From positions 96,211,198-96,275,197 of the forward strand of contig NC_080572.1 of the NCBI RefSeq assembly GCF_030247185.1: DNA of 64,000 bases. The letters are read 5' to 3'. The stretch is from Malaya genurostris. Lineage: Eukaryota > Arthropoda > Insecta > Diptera > Culicidae. Position 1 is the first letter of the stretch; each line of letters starts with the position of its first letter. The notes beneath the pieces are model-generated. The model saw nothing but the letters and a program-made list of their open reading frames with translations. It made no database searches and was not told the origin of the DNA. Positions 34,140 through 45,054 of the stretch are shown here, one piece after another. The position numbers were made by a program, and so were the translations under genes.

Positions 34140-37100
34140 TTACACTTTCACAAAGTCACTATACTTTAATGAAGCATAACAAACGCTACAAACGTTATAA
34201 AACCGATACACTGAAGAAGGATGTAAGTAACATTCCGAAATACGCGTATCTGTATTGTAACGTTTGTATAGTGACGACTCAAGAAACCGCTCCGTGGAAC
34301 GCGTAGCAGTGCCCGAGATGAAATTATGGGTAAATCGCTGATGGCTCTGATGGCCATACCGAAAATTGAATATAAAAAATGTTTCGAGGATTGGATCAAG
34401 CGCTAGCATAAGTGTATTGCAGTCAATGGGGAATACTTTGCATGGGACAACGAATGTGCAAAAAAGGATAAAAAAACTAAAAATAGCCGCCATTTCAATA
34501 TCCCCCAAAAGCAGTTTAGCAGCAAATGTAGCTTGAGCAATGATTCGTCGTGTTTCCAATGGCTCAAGATTCAATAGACGACATCGATCGGTATAGGGCG
34601 GTAAATTCATGAGGTCACGCCACGGTAGCAGGCGCAGAGCGTATCGCACAAATTCTCGTTGAACAGCTTCAATCCTAGTTTTCCAGAGAGCATGGTAAGG
34701 ACACCATACCACAGCGTTTGACTCGAGTATAGAGCGTACAAGTGAGCAATACAAAGATCTCAAACACAACGGATCCTGAAACTCTGAGGCAATCTTCATG
34801 ATGAAACCGAGTTGACGATTGGCTTTGGCTAAAATTTCGTCATAATGAAGTCTAAAAGTCATTTTTTGATCCAGAATGACACCAAGATCCTTTATATTCT
34901 CCACTCGTGTCATGGATCTTCCCGCAATGAAATAATCGAACATGACAGGATCAGTTTTACGATGGAAGGAGATGATACAGCATTTCTCGATACCTAAACA
35001 TGAATAGTTTTTTGATCACCATTCAACGTACGTTTGAATTATTTCCTGTAACTCAATGCAATCCAGGAGACATTTGACAACTTTAAAGATTTTTGTGTCA
35101 TCGGCATAGGAGAGTCTGCATTCCGGTGGTAACAGTAGCAGAAAATCGTTCATGAAAATCGAAAACAGCAGCGGTCCAAGATTACTGCCTTGCGGAACTC
35201 CGGACAGGTTTGAGAAAACTTCTGAAGTCGAGGAGCCAATTTTTACACTGTCATAACGGTTTGTTAGGTAGGATCTGAACCATTTCACGCTCATCGATGA
35301 GATTCCCAGTCGTTGCAATTTTGATAGAAGAATTCCGTGATCCACTCGGTCATATGCTGCTTTGAGATCCATATATGCTGCGTCGATTTGCCATCCGCCT
35401 TCCATACTCTGCACACATTTCGAAGTGAACAACATGAGATTAGATGACACCGAACGTTTCGGATAGAACCCATGCTGCTCGTTATCTATGTAGTTCCTAC
35501 AGCTGGCAAAGAGGGAATCGTTCACAATAATTTCGAACAGCTTTGAGCAAGCACACAAAGACGTTATTCCTCGATAATTGGAGACATTGCGTTTATCACC
35601 TTTTTTGTGAACAGGAAACAGATAGGAGAACTTCCATCGTGAAGGAAACTCTCATTGTAGAGTTGAAAGGTTAAACAGTCTTGCTAGTGGATAACTGAGA
35701 GCGCCTGCACAACGCTTCAGCACAGATGAGGGAATACCGTCGGGTCCAGCAGCGAACGACAACTTCAATTTGTTCAATGCGACTCTAACCATTTCTTCGG
35801 TTACAAGCGGAATATTGAAATTAAAAATATCACGAGGCACATCTGTGACTGCTTCGTCTATTTGCATCAGTGTAGCAGAACTTTCGTTGAATGTTTGTTT
35901 GAAATGACGGGCAAATAAATCGCACTTTTACTTTTCGTTGCGGGCCGTTTCATCGGTTAAGTACATAGAGGGCGGCAGGCCAGCCACTCTCCTTTCTGAG
36001 TTAACGAAGGACCAGAAACGTTTAGGGTTTCGACGAAGATTCATTCCAATACGTTTAATATAGCAACGATATAGAAAAATGTTGTAACGACGATACTGTC
36101 TAGTTACTGTATTCAGTTGTTGTTTGATGTACTGCGAACGAGTGTTACAATATTTTCGTAAGGTGGCAGAACGTGTTCGCTTAAGAGCACGTAAACGTGG
36201 ATTAGACCACGGCGGTTTTAGCGGTGGACGACTAGCTGGAACAGCGTGAGAAACAACACTTTCTACAGCATCGCAGAAACATTCAACAGCGTCACTGACA
36301 TTAGCAGTCCTTTCAATGAATCGCCAGTCGATAACGGAAGGTAGATCGTTCAGTTCGGCATAATCGACTCGACGAAAGTCAAGAGAGAGTGAGATAGATG
36401 GTTCGTCGTATTCAATTGGCGTTGGTATCCTAAACTCAACGCCTAGAGCGGGATGGTCCGCGTCAAGGTCAATCAGTGGCTCAACTGGCGAGAAAACGTT
36501 TGTGACCGGTAAAGCGACATCATTTGCGAGTATTAAATCTAACAGACGATCGTTTCGATTCAGCAATGTATTAATCTGGGTAAATCCATTCAGGTTGAAC
36601 CCATCGAGAAGAGCGCTGCAGGCAGTCGGAATTTGCGACAGCAGTGGATCAACTAAAGGTAATCCGCCTTCAGGAAAACACCATCGTAAACCGTATTGAT
36701 TATAGTCACCGAACAATAGCGCAGGAGTGCGGGGGCTTAATCGGAAAGATATCGAACTCAAGGAGTCTATGTGCTCATTGATACTCACCGAGTCGATTTT
36801 ACGATCAGGGGGCAGGTAGATTACTTCGATGTTAAGCGAATCTCGTGGGAGTTCAACCAATACCCATAACTGCTCAAGGGATACAGATATGAATGTTTGA
36901 TCAATTGAACTGCTAAATTTTTTCGATACTGCGATCAGTACGCCTCCTCCGCGTGTTTTGTGGCTGTTCAGCGGGGAGCGATCACTCCTGTAAACAGCAT
37001 ACAGGTGACCGAAGAGTTGCACAGAGAAAATTTGATCATTCAGCCAGGTTTCCGTTAGGACGATAATGTCGTATTCGGCATCCGAAACAGCTAGGAAGAA

Positions 37101-37190
37101 TGCATCAATTTTTGTCCTCAATCCACGCACGTTCTGGTAGTAAATGCGTAAACCATTCGAAAAAGTAACACTAGCGGAAAATGGTCAAGT
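34140..37190 (-). pseudogene. CR1-like ORF2 (endonuclease-RT) with three stops
   Basis: A single frame runs from about 37190, with endonuclease motifs YYQNVRG, LTETWL, GGGVLIAV, FGDYNQYG and DADHPAL. It includes RT motifs VSNYRGITSL, YMDLKAAYDRVDH, SGVPQGSNLGPLL and the canonical SYADDTKIF. Then IKDLGVILDQKMTF and WCPYHALW follow. In-frame stops occur at TAA 35928-35930, TGA 35652-35654 and TGA 35016-35018. No frameshift is needed until near 34440, where the C-terminus becomes unrecognisable. The enzyme would nick DNA and prime reverse transcription. The few defects suggest moderate age. Confidence 0.85.
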
Positions 37191-37344
37191 ACAGCGGGTT
37201 CTAGTAGCTCATTATACTCGCCTGGAGTATCATGTCGGAAGCCTTCTCTACCATCACCGACCACAGGACCGGGACGATGACGATGATGGATGTCTTCGGA
37301 GAGCACGACTGGGTGGAGTGGTAGGGAGACTTCCTTAGTGCTTG

Positions 37345-38210
37345 TTACTGGGTGTCACGGATCCGAGGCTGCGACGACGATGGTTGAGGAGTGCCGTTGT
37401 CTAAAGGGGTCGTAAGTGCTCCTCTTTCAGCAGTACGCACTTTAACGTGATCGACAAATTCGCGAAAGAGAAGTCCACTGGGCCAAGTCGATGCGTCAAG
37501 TGATTGTTCTTTTAAAGATGGGTCTAGTCCGACTTTAAACGATATAAACGTCAATTTGGTTGGATCCGCATCTTTTGGAACAAGCCGTACGACATCGACA
37601 GTGTCAGATACATCGAGACAGCGAGAGACAATTTTTTGCACATCTTCAACGGTCACCAATGGTTGAAATCCAGATAAGTAGAGCCAAAATTTGTGTGATG
37701 CTACTGGAGAAACAATGAACGGAACAGATAAATCGCTCAGATCGATAGATTTGGTTCCATGTACAGCAGCATCTTGCACGGCTTGTCCATTGTTTCCACG
37801 GCGACGTTTTACTCCTAATTTTGGTCAGCCGCTTGTGTTCATAGAGTTGGGAGAGGATCGCTTATTTGCTAAATTTTCGACCTGCTTGCCAAGCGCTTCG
37901 ATCAGATCGAAAGAGCAGAAAGACTATCAAAATTCGTTGGATGGGACTGCTCTGAACCTAGCACATCCTTGATGTAGGAAGACACACTGCGGCCGTTCAG
38001 TTCAGTTTTACATTTGGAGCAAACGTACATTGCTTTTCCTTGCGTAAACAGATCCCTGTTTGAACGGTTATTAAAACCACAGCATTGCTGGCTGATGTGA
38101 AAGAATGCATCACAAAAACCACATCGCACTGGTTCCAATTCGTTTATCAGCAAGTGGCATTCTCCGCAAAGCTTTTTTCCATTTTTGTTTTGTTCTGGTT
38201 CACCAAACAC
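37345..38210 (-). pseudogene. CR1-like ORF1 with PHD finger, frameshifted
   Basis: The N-terminal part (38210-37902) has a C4HC3-type PHD pattern: CGEC, CGFC, FFHISQQCC and CSKC. One frameshift near 37925 separates it from the rest, which continues FDLIEALGKQVENLANK, meets a TGA near 37825, and then reads VASHKFWLYLSGFQPLVTVE to a stop at 37345. The latter block is an RRM-like segment typical of insect CR1 ORF1 (family knowledge). No ATG is evident at the start, so the 5' end may be truncated. Confidence 0.75.
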
Positions 38211-38328
38211 ACAGCAGCAAGTAAATGAACAAAAGAAGAGGTACTGGTTCTAACAATCAATGTGGCGCCAAAACAATAAAAACTTTATCCGAATTAACGC
38301 CAAATAGCTTATGAACAGGCTCAAACTC

Positions 38329-39238
38329 GTATACAACATTTTCAATCCGGTAGAAGATACTACAAGAACTCGAGTCTCTCAATGCATAAACCGCGAGAGA
38401 ATTTTTCTACATTTCTTCGCTTGACTTCATACTCTGAGTATTTCATGGTCTTTTTAAAAAAATACAGTCTGCTAATGATTGGTGCTATGTTGAATTTACC
38501 AAAAGTTGACAATTATCGCAGAAAATCGAATCGATGATTCGACTTGATGATTCTCATACTAGGTTGCAATATTTCAAAACCCTTGTGTGGAGTATTCACA
38601 TACATTTTCATAGACAAAACTTATGCTGAGGTTATATGCACATACACAGGAAAAAATAATGAAATTTAAACGACATGTAATTCAATAGTACTATGAAATA
38701 GACATCAGTTGAATCGAGAATCTGATTTAAAACCACGATTGATGTGAAATTAAATTGTAATGCATTGATTTGTCAATAAACATGACTGTATGTTTCAAAA
38801 AACGCTTAGTTTTGCGTTCAAAGTACATCGAAAAATCAAGAATTGTAAAGAAACTTTCCATTCAATAGCCTGCTCCAAATATGTGCATGAAAATTAATGT
38901 AAATCCACAAAATATTTTTATCTGTGTAGTTAGAATAAACGGCAATAGTAAAATGATTATATCGCAATTATCCACTGCCCATACAGAATCGGATCGCGAA
39001 ACGAGAATAAGCGACCGTTTGTTGCTTTAGAGAGAATCCCCACAGCAGCGAGCTAACCTTTGATTCTCAGACAGGTCACCGAGAGAAATTCGATCTCGCA
39101 CTGGTGTCTATTCTATGTTAAATGAACCTTGCTGGTTTTTTGTTGCTGCGATGATATCCGTCTCTCTTTGATGGCACTGATGGAATCTTGTGAAGAGTTG
39201 CTAGTGAGCGTTCTTTGATACGATAAAAGCTATCCTTG
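38329..39238 (+). repeat. Dispersed 630-bp repeat, copy 2 (filled site)
   Basis: This is the same family as 30922-31552, about 90 percent similar by eye, and longer because it contains the 282-bp MITE at 38645-38926. It ends with ATAAAAGCTATCCTTG. Confidence 0.8.
38645..38926. mobile_element. 282-bp MITE at a TA target
   Basis: Ends are CACAGGAAAAAATA and, reversed, CACAGATAAAAATA. TA flanks both sides (38643-38644 and 38927-38928). Copy 1 of the host repeat has one TA at the equivalent place, which proves the insertion boundaries and the TA duplication. Confidence 0.88.
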
Positions 39239-41103
39239 ATAAACTATATTTTTTGTTACAAATGTAACGCGAATCAATTTGCATTCGATTTTCTAAATTG
39301 TGGTACCACCGAAAAAGGTATTCAAAACTCGACACAACGGTAAATCGGTTCACGGTTTAACTTTACTTTTGTTTTTGTTAATCGATATTGATACAAGTAA
39401 ATTAATTTTGTTAAAACAAGAAATAAGAAATGGGAATCATTAAAAGTTGGAAATTGTTGATAAAAAGATGATTTTTATATTTTATTAATCAAACGCCATC
39501 AGATCTCTTAGCATTTAAAGTTCTTAACCGAATTTGTCGCAGATTGACCCCGAACAAAACTCGTCCATTAGCATGGAATCTGCTGCAGATTCAGATTCTT
39601 TGAAGACGTTAGACCTCTCTAATGATTGTTTTCACTTTTGAAATGAGATATTTGTTGCGTATAAAAATTTGCGCTGTCTCTAGTGACTTGTAACCCGACT
39701 GAAAACTATCTTTATTTTAAATATTTGTTACGTTAGGTAATTGTTTAGAACGATTAAACTTTTTTTTGTTGGCCATGGGTAAAACGGTGTACTTTAAGAA
39801 ATCTCATTATAATGCCGTTTACATTAACAAATATTTATGAATATTGATAGCGAAAATATTTCGTCTACAATTGATAGTTAGAAAATCATTTTTTTAGCTT
39901 GAGCTTTACCTTGAGCGACCACCCCTGGTTGCTACTCCGTTACTGGGACTGGTAAATCATCCTTTAATGTACATCTTCTGGTAATCCCAAAATTCATTGA
40001 TCAGTACCGGCGCCGGCCAGGCCCGAACGTAGATTGTCTAAGGAATGTCAATCTCCTAAAGACCCCAGCCCCTGATAGTTAGAAAATCTTTTTTTTTTTC
40101 AAGAAAAATTCAAAAGTTATAAGGAGTAGAAAATTAACGTACGTTCAGTCGAGGAAAAAAATCAACTAAAAACAAACAATTACAATTACTATAAAGTAAA
40201 TAAATAATCTTTTCGCGCCTCGAGCTTTTTTCAGTAAGGTTTAGTAGAGTTTGCACCCAATCGGGTGAAATAAGGTTACATGTCGTTGAGCGGTGTGCAT
40301 TAACCTACATTGCCCCAGAAAACATTTTTCTTTCCGGTCTCACCTATTATATAGTGCTCCATCAAAGATAGTACAGCAAAACCATTATTTTTATCTGCAA
40401 CCTTTCAAAGCCAGACGTGATATTCTATCCCATTTGTTTTTCAAGATATTTACTTGAATAATAGCTGCATGAGTTTATCGTAAATCTTCCTTCATTTCCG
40501 TAGTTCATTCCAAAGAAATGAAGTAAAACAATTCCCTGGTAGCTCAGCATCGCCGTTGAGTTGCCTTAAAAGCCGAGCTTCTTCGTTCCACCGTTTGATA
40601 ATCGATGGATCGCTTCGGGCGCAAATCGAAGATTTATTGCAAACACTCATTTTCAAACCTAGGCGCTATTCATCATCCAATTGTTCACACATTTTCACTT
40701 ATCGACCACCGAAGATCGTTCAAATTTACTTCGCCTGCAGGAACCTTTGTACGATGCATAAATGCTACTGCAAACCGGAATGGCATATGCCTTTCTCGAC
40801 AGCAGAGCGATATCTCCACTTATTTCTAGACAGGCTGAGGGTCGAATATCGAGAATTTATATTTTATTGACATTTTATTAAAGGTTATTTTCGATATCTA
40901 AAGTCGTTTGTGAACTATTATTAAAGAAAAATAGTCTATGTGTGAATATGAATTACAGTTAGATACCTTGTCTTGCGTTTTTCTTAAAAGAAATTAAAAT
41001 GTCATTTACTCGTAAAGACCAAATGACATCAGTTTTCTTGGTCATCAATGAATATCCTATCAGAGATGTTGCATCAGCATGCGCTTTCATGAATTTTTAA
41101 CAA
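39239..41103. other. Unassigned sequence
   Basis: AT-rich. A frame of about 100 codons at 40556-40870 has no recognised domain. Around 40010-40080 the sequence is more GC-rich (CGGCGCCGGCC). No gene can be supported. Confidence 0.4.
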
Positions 41104-41118
41104 CTAACAGTAAGACCT

Positions 41119-41320
41119 TCTTTTCCTGGCATTACATTCCTTTCGTGGAATTTGGCCTTTCTGTTTCAACAGAGTTCGCAGACGATTCATAGCGTACAGA
41201 ATCATTGCATGGCAAGTGCTAGGATCCTACTGACACTAAGAATCCTTCCAGGTCGAGGCTCGAACACACGACAACCGGCTTGTGAGACCAGTGTCCTATG
41301 CATTGAACCGCCGACCCGGG
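41119..41320 (-). mobile_element. tRNA-derived SINE with 15-bp duplication, antisense
   Basis: The minus strand begins CCCGGGTCGGCGGTTCAATG, with a B box GTGTTCGAGCC about 50 bases in. It ends in GGAAAAGA at the low-coordinate side. CTAACAGTAAGACCT is duplicated at 41104-41118 and 41321-41335, fixing a length of 202 bp. The same family as 690-825. Confidence 0.85.
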
Positions 41321-41335
41321 CTAACAGTAAGACCT

Positions 41336-41959
41336 ACTATTGTTAAATACGGATAAGTCCACTATTTCGATTATTTTTTGTACCCATTGAGTATACTACA
41401 CAGTCCCAAAAAAACATTGAATTTTCATTTAAACAACTATAACAAAAAGCATCCATGATATAAAACAAAACATTACGTGCGATATGAAATTTACTTGAAT
41501 GCTGCTGCGGTTTAAATTTACATGAAGGAAACTGATCATTAGTAAATTAACACGTTATAAGAAAACTCGAGCATGTGAACATAAAACGCATGTGAACATA
41601 ATACGTAATAATAACTGATCAAATTTTCGGATCATTAATGCAAATGTTTTTTGAATTTTACAATTGATTTTATGTTCAATGGTAGATGGTAACATTAGAT
41701 GAAAAATTTATTTATTTAAGGCCGATTCAGACAGCGATGTACTCTCGTATTTAGCTGTTCGCTACTGTTTTTCTATGCTCACTTCTTGTGACTTATATCC
41801 AATCTAAATATTGCATATCGTTAAAAATTTTAGAATATTTCTTACTCGAACTTTTAAGGGAAACGTCAAGTGCAAGAAGCGACGCAATAATATTGTGTTA
41901 GTAACATGTCAAACTCAATCGATCAGAACGTAAAATACAGTTGACAGCCACTCAACTAG
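41336..41959. other. Unassigned AT-rich sequence
   Basis: Nothing recognised. Confidence 0.4.
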
Positions 41960-42235
41960 CGTAATCTTTTTTTACGAACCAAATCCCGGAAACATTTATT
42001 ACGAATCTACTTTGTAAAAAGCGGATTTTGCATACTAGGAAAATCATTTCCGGCTCATTTACATTTCAAGGAAATAACAACAATATGGGTATTTTCGGAA
42101 CGGGTTTGATGAGTAGGTGTCGGAAAACGATGTTTGAGATGGTTGTGAATTCCAAGATGGCGACTTCCGGTTTATTGGTATTCTTTGAAAACCCTTACAA
42201 TATTTTTATTTTCGGAACGAGTTTGATGAGTACAT
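41960..42235 (+). repeat. Fragment of the 4548-5352 element family
   Basis: It shares CTCATTTACATTTCAAGGAA-type sequence, CAATATGGGTATTTTCGGAA and AAGATGGCGACTTCCGGTTT with 4720-4890. The terminal CACCCAAA ends are missing, so it is truncated at both sides. It ends with a TGATGAGTACATGAG tail. Confidence 0.7.
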
Positions 42236-42467
42236 GAGTACATTCATAGACAAAAGGTTACATAGAATTGAATGCGAATATTTTGAGTAGCTCAAATCTA
42301 ACTTACAATCTGTTGCATAAGAGCGTGATCACGATTACTCGCGATCGGTAAAGTGAAACGGTGTGATATTTTTTTTTTTTAACACAGAGGGCAGTAGTGT
42401 CTTTGATGCAATGCGAGAATAAATCAGCTGACTATTGTTTACAATTCGATTTCAGCATTTGTCCAAA

Positions 42468-42863
42468 ATGAGTACCGCGTACGCTACGCGCTTCGAAGCA
42501 GTATAAAAAAACACGCATCCGAAAGGTCCCAAAATGATCCAAGTTTCCGCGGCAAAACACAAGAAAAATTCGAAACAGTTTGTGAGTAAGTGGGTGAATC
42601 GTTTTAAAAAGGTGAAAAAGTGATTTCAAAAACTGTTTTTGAAGAATCCGACATTAACTGTACGCGAAGGTGCTTCAAAATTGACCAAGAAATGTTTAAA
42701 TACATCGTACGAAACTGTTCGCAATTAATTTGCAAGTTCGAAGAACTTCGCAAAACCCGATGCCAATCCAATTGAGAACGTTTGGGCTCAAATGAAGATG
42801 AAGCTTGTGAAAAACCGACCACACAATTTGAAACAGCTTGTTCGCCGAATTCACAAATTTTGA
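42468..42863 (+). pseudogene. Tc1-like transposase relic, internally deleted
   Basis: An ATG at 42468 starts MSTAYATRFEAV, then a stop, then a basic helix-turn-helix-like region (FVSKWVNRFKK). The C-terminal catalytic segment DANPIENVWAQMKMKL, with Glu at 42774-42776, is followed by KQLVRRIHKF and a stop. The central part with both Asp residues is missing. I could not define terminal repeats. Confidence 0.65.
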
Positions 42864-42965
42864 TGTCGTTTTCAGCAGAATACGCGCAAAATCTCACTCA
42901 AAGTATGCCTTGAAGGTGTCATGCCATTATTAACGCTGAAGGGGATTGGACTTGCTATTAATGTA

Positions 42966-43094
42966 CACTGAAGTCTTGTTTTCTGCGAGCTTACGTACCG
43001 CATAAAAAACCGCATAACTCTGAAACTTCGCATAAAAAAACCGCATAACTCTGAAAATTCGCATAAAAAAGTCGCATAAAAAAAGACCTTAGTG
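42966..43094. mobile_element. 129-bp MITE with internal tandem repeat
   Basis: TA flanks at 42964-42965 and 43095-43096. The ends are CACTGAAGTCTTGTTTTCTG and, reversed, CACTAAGGTCTTTTTTTATG. Inside, a 31-bp GCATAAAAAACCGCATAACT unit is repeated about 2.5 times at 42999-43085. Non-coding. Confidence 0.7.
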
Positions 43095-43647
43095 TATTTG
43101 CATGTTAAGGAGTGTATCGAAAATAAGCTATCCACATACATTTATGTTGTACGCATGTATTTGTGATGGTTATTTATGCTCAGATCACAGCATGCTGTGC
43201 GTTTGGCTGTTAGCTTTCGTTTGTTTACTTGTTTGTGCGGTTGAAATTCCGCGTTTTCAAAATGTCGCGTATTGAAAAGGAAGTGAAAATTAAGGTTCTG
43301 GACACATGGCGCAGTGAGAAGGGTATTATACAATACGTGATTTGACCAAAAAAGCAGGAAAGAGTGTCGGAATGATGTAGTCTATCAAGAGGCGAAATCA
43401 CCTGAAGACCTACAAGAAGCAGAAAATATCGAAACAAAGTATAGAACAGAAGAAGCGAGCAGTATTAGCGTCTTTTGCAGTGTCCGGATGCATGCGTTTT
43501 GATGGATGATGAGACTCATGTAAAGGAGGACTCAAAAACCCTTCCAGGGCCACAACACTTCACTGTCGTCGTTGGAGAGGACGTGAGCGATGAGGACAGG
43601 CCGATTCAAGTGGAGAAATTCGGTCGAAAGATACTGGTATGGCAATA

Positions 43648-44493
43648 CCTTATTATCAAAAAGAACCGGAATTTTCATTTTAAAACACATTTTAAACACA
43701 TTCTGTCAAATTTTGACGCATATCGTACGATTAGTTTTTGTTTGGCGTCTAAACAAAGAAGTTGAAAAATTTTCGTGTGGCGATTTTTATAATGGATGAA
43801 AATTTAGAACAACGTGCGTGCATCAAATTTTGTGTTGCAAATGGATTTAAGTGTTCCGAAACGTTGAAAATGTTAGAAAAGGCCATTGGTAAATCGTGGT
43901 GGTGGGGTCGTACAAGCTTGGATCATGATGAGATCCCTGGCCGCCCAACAACATCTCTTACTGAAGAAAACATTGAATCGGCGAAGCAAATCGTGTTGCA
44001 AAATCGTTCTGTACCGATTAGAGAGATTGCTGTGTTGTTTGGCATCTCTTATGGATCAGCCGAACACATTTTAACTGATATTTTGGGTTTGAAACGCGTC
44101 GCTTCTCGGCTGGTGCCAAAAAAGCTGAATTTCATTCAAAAACAGCGTCGTGTTGATGTGGCCAAAGAAATGATTTCCAACGCAAACACATTCATCGAAT
44201 GCATCATATCTGGTGATGAGGTGTGGATCTATGAATATGACGTCGACACCGCACAACAATCGACCGAATGGCGCTTCGAAGGCGAGCCGAAACCATCCAT
44301 TATAAAAATCGCCACACGAAAATTTTTCAACTTCTTTGTATAGACGCCAAACGAAAACTAATCGTACGATATGCGTCAAAATTTGACAGAATGTGTATAA
44401 AAGTGTTGCCAACGTTGAGAGAATAAAAGTTTATCGATTGGACAAGCGCGGGAATTTTAAAATGAAAATTCCGGTTCTTTTTTGATCATAAGG
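43648..44493 (+). mobile_element. 846-bp mariner derivative with two 5' ends
   Basis: TA duplications at 43646-43647 and 44494-44495. The outer repeats, beginning CCTTATTATCAAAAAGAACC and reversed CCTTATGATCAAAAAAGAAC, go on as much longer inverted repeats. About 110 bases (left 43690-43797, right 44298-44405) covering leader and start codon are repeated in inverse orientation at the right end. The right arm contains about 60 bases that the left arm lacks. The transposase 3' half and true 3' end are gone. Confidence 0.88.
43792..44343 (+). pseudogene. Mariner transposase, N-terminal half only
   Basis: From ATG 43792 it reads MDENLEQRACIKFCVANG, a mariner helix-turn-helix start, with an irregular stretch (KSWWWGRTSL) where a segment is lost. 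IPGRPTTSLTEENIE, LGLKRVASRLVPKKLNF and the first catalytic Asp in IISGDEVWIYEYD follow. After EWRFEGEPKPS the frame runs into the inverted leader copy. At about 183 residues it is roughly half the usual 345 and lacks the second and third catalytic Asp. Confidence 0.88.
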
Positions 44494-45054
44494 TATGTTC
44501 CTGTGGTTTGAAGTCAACCATTTTTTACACTACCGGAACTATGAATGCAGAAATCTATCGATATGAGTGCCTCCAGAAGAGATTGCTGCCTTTATGTAAG
44601 AAACATAGTACACCTCCAATGTTTTAGCCGTTTTTATCATCGGCTCACTATGCCAAATTGGCCAATTGGCTTATGGAAAAGGGTATAAATTTCGTTGAGA
44701 AAAATAGCAATCCACCAAACTGCCCTCAGCTTCGACCCATCGAACGTTACTGGGCAATCGTGAAGAGGGTCTTCAAGAAGAATGGTAAGGCAGCTAGAAA
44801 CATGCAAGAATTCAAAAAAATTTGGGCTCAAGCGTCCAAAAAATGCGATGCAACACTTGTCCGGAACTTGATGAAGAGCGTTCGATCAAAAGTTCGAAAA
44901 TTCTTGAAGGAATAACTTTAATTTCATTCGGTTTTCATTATACTTAAGTTTAACCTCGTATAGTAAAGGATCAATTTTTAGTTTGTGTAAAATATCGTTT
45001 TTATCATAATTTGAAAGAAAAATTTGTGGATAGTTTATTTTCGATACATTCCAT

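Larger units (their letters stand above)
34140..38210 (-). mobile_element. CR1-like non-LTR retrotransposon, degraded
   Basis: Minus strand: a PHD-finger ORF1 (38210-37345) followed by ORF2 with endonuclease and RT (about 37190-34140) and no RNase H. A PHD-type ORF1 with AP endonuclease and RT points to the CR1 clade, common in mosquitoes (family knowledge). The 5' and 3' limits are uncertain. No poly(A) is visible at the low-coordinate end, which suits CR1. Confidence 0.8.
43262..44915 (+). pseudogene. D37E transposase pseudogene, split by mariner
   Basis: The N-terminus starts MSRIEKEVKIKVLDTW at 43262. Frameshifts and a TAG near 43377 break the helix-turn-helix region, then LKTYKKQK and the first catalytic motif VLMDDETHVKEDSKTLPGPQ follow. 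After the mariner insertion it continues NAEIYRYECLQKRLLPL, LSSAHYAKLANWLMEKGI and PNCPQLRPIERYW, to a stop at 44915. The position of the second Asp reads Phe (PFLSSAHY), and the codon two before is TAG. From that position to the Glu is 37 residues, the spacing that defines this group. It is clearly inactive. Confidence 0.85.
43108..45053 (+). mobile_element. D37E-type mariner-superfamily transposon, interrupted
   Basis: The terminal repeats agree for about 27 of 29 bases (left AGGAGTGTATCGAAAATAAG, right reversed TGGAATGTATCGAAAATAAA, each followed by CTATCCACA), with TA at 43106-43107 and 45054-45055. The transposase pseudogene inside is split by the 846-bp mariner at 43648-44493. Without it, the element would be about 1.1 kb. 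It differs in its ends from the D37E element at 11885-13300. Confidence 0.85.
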
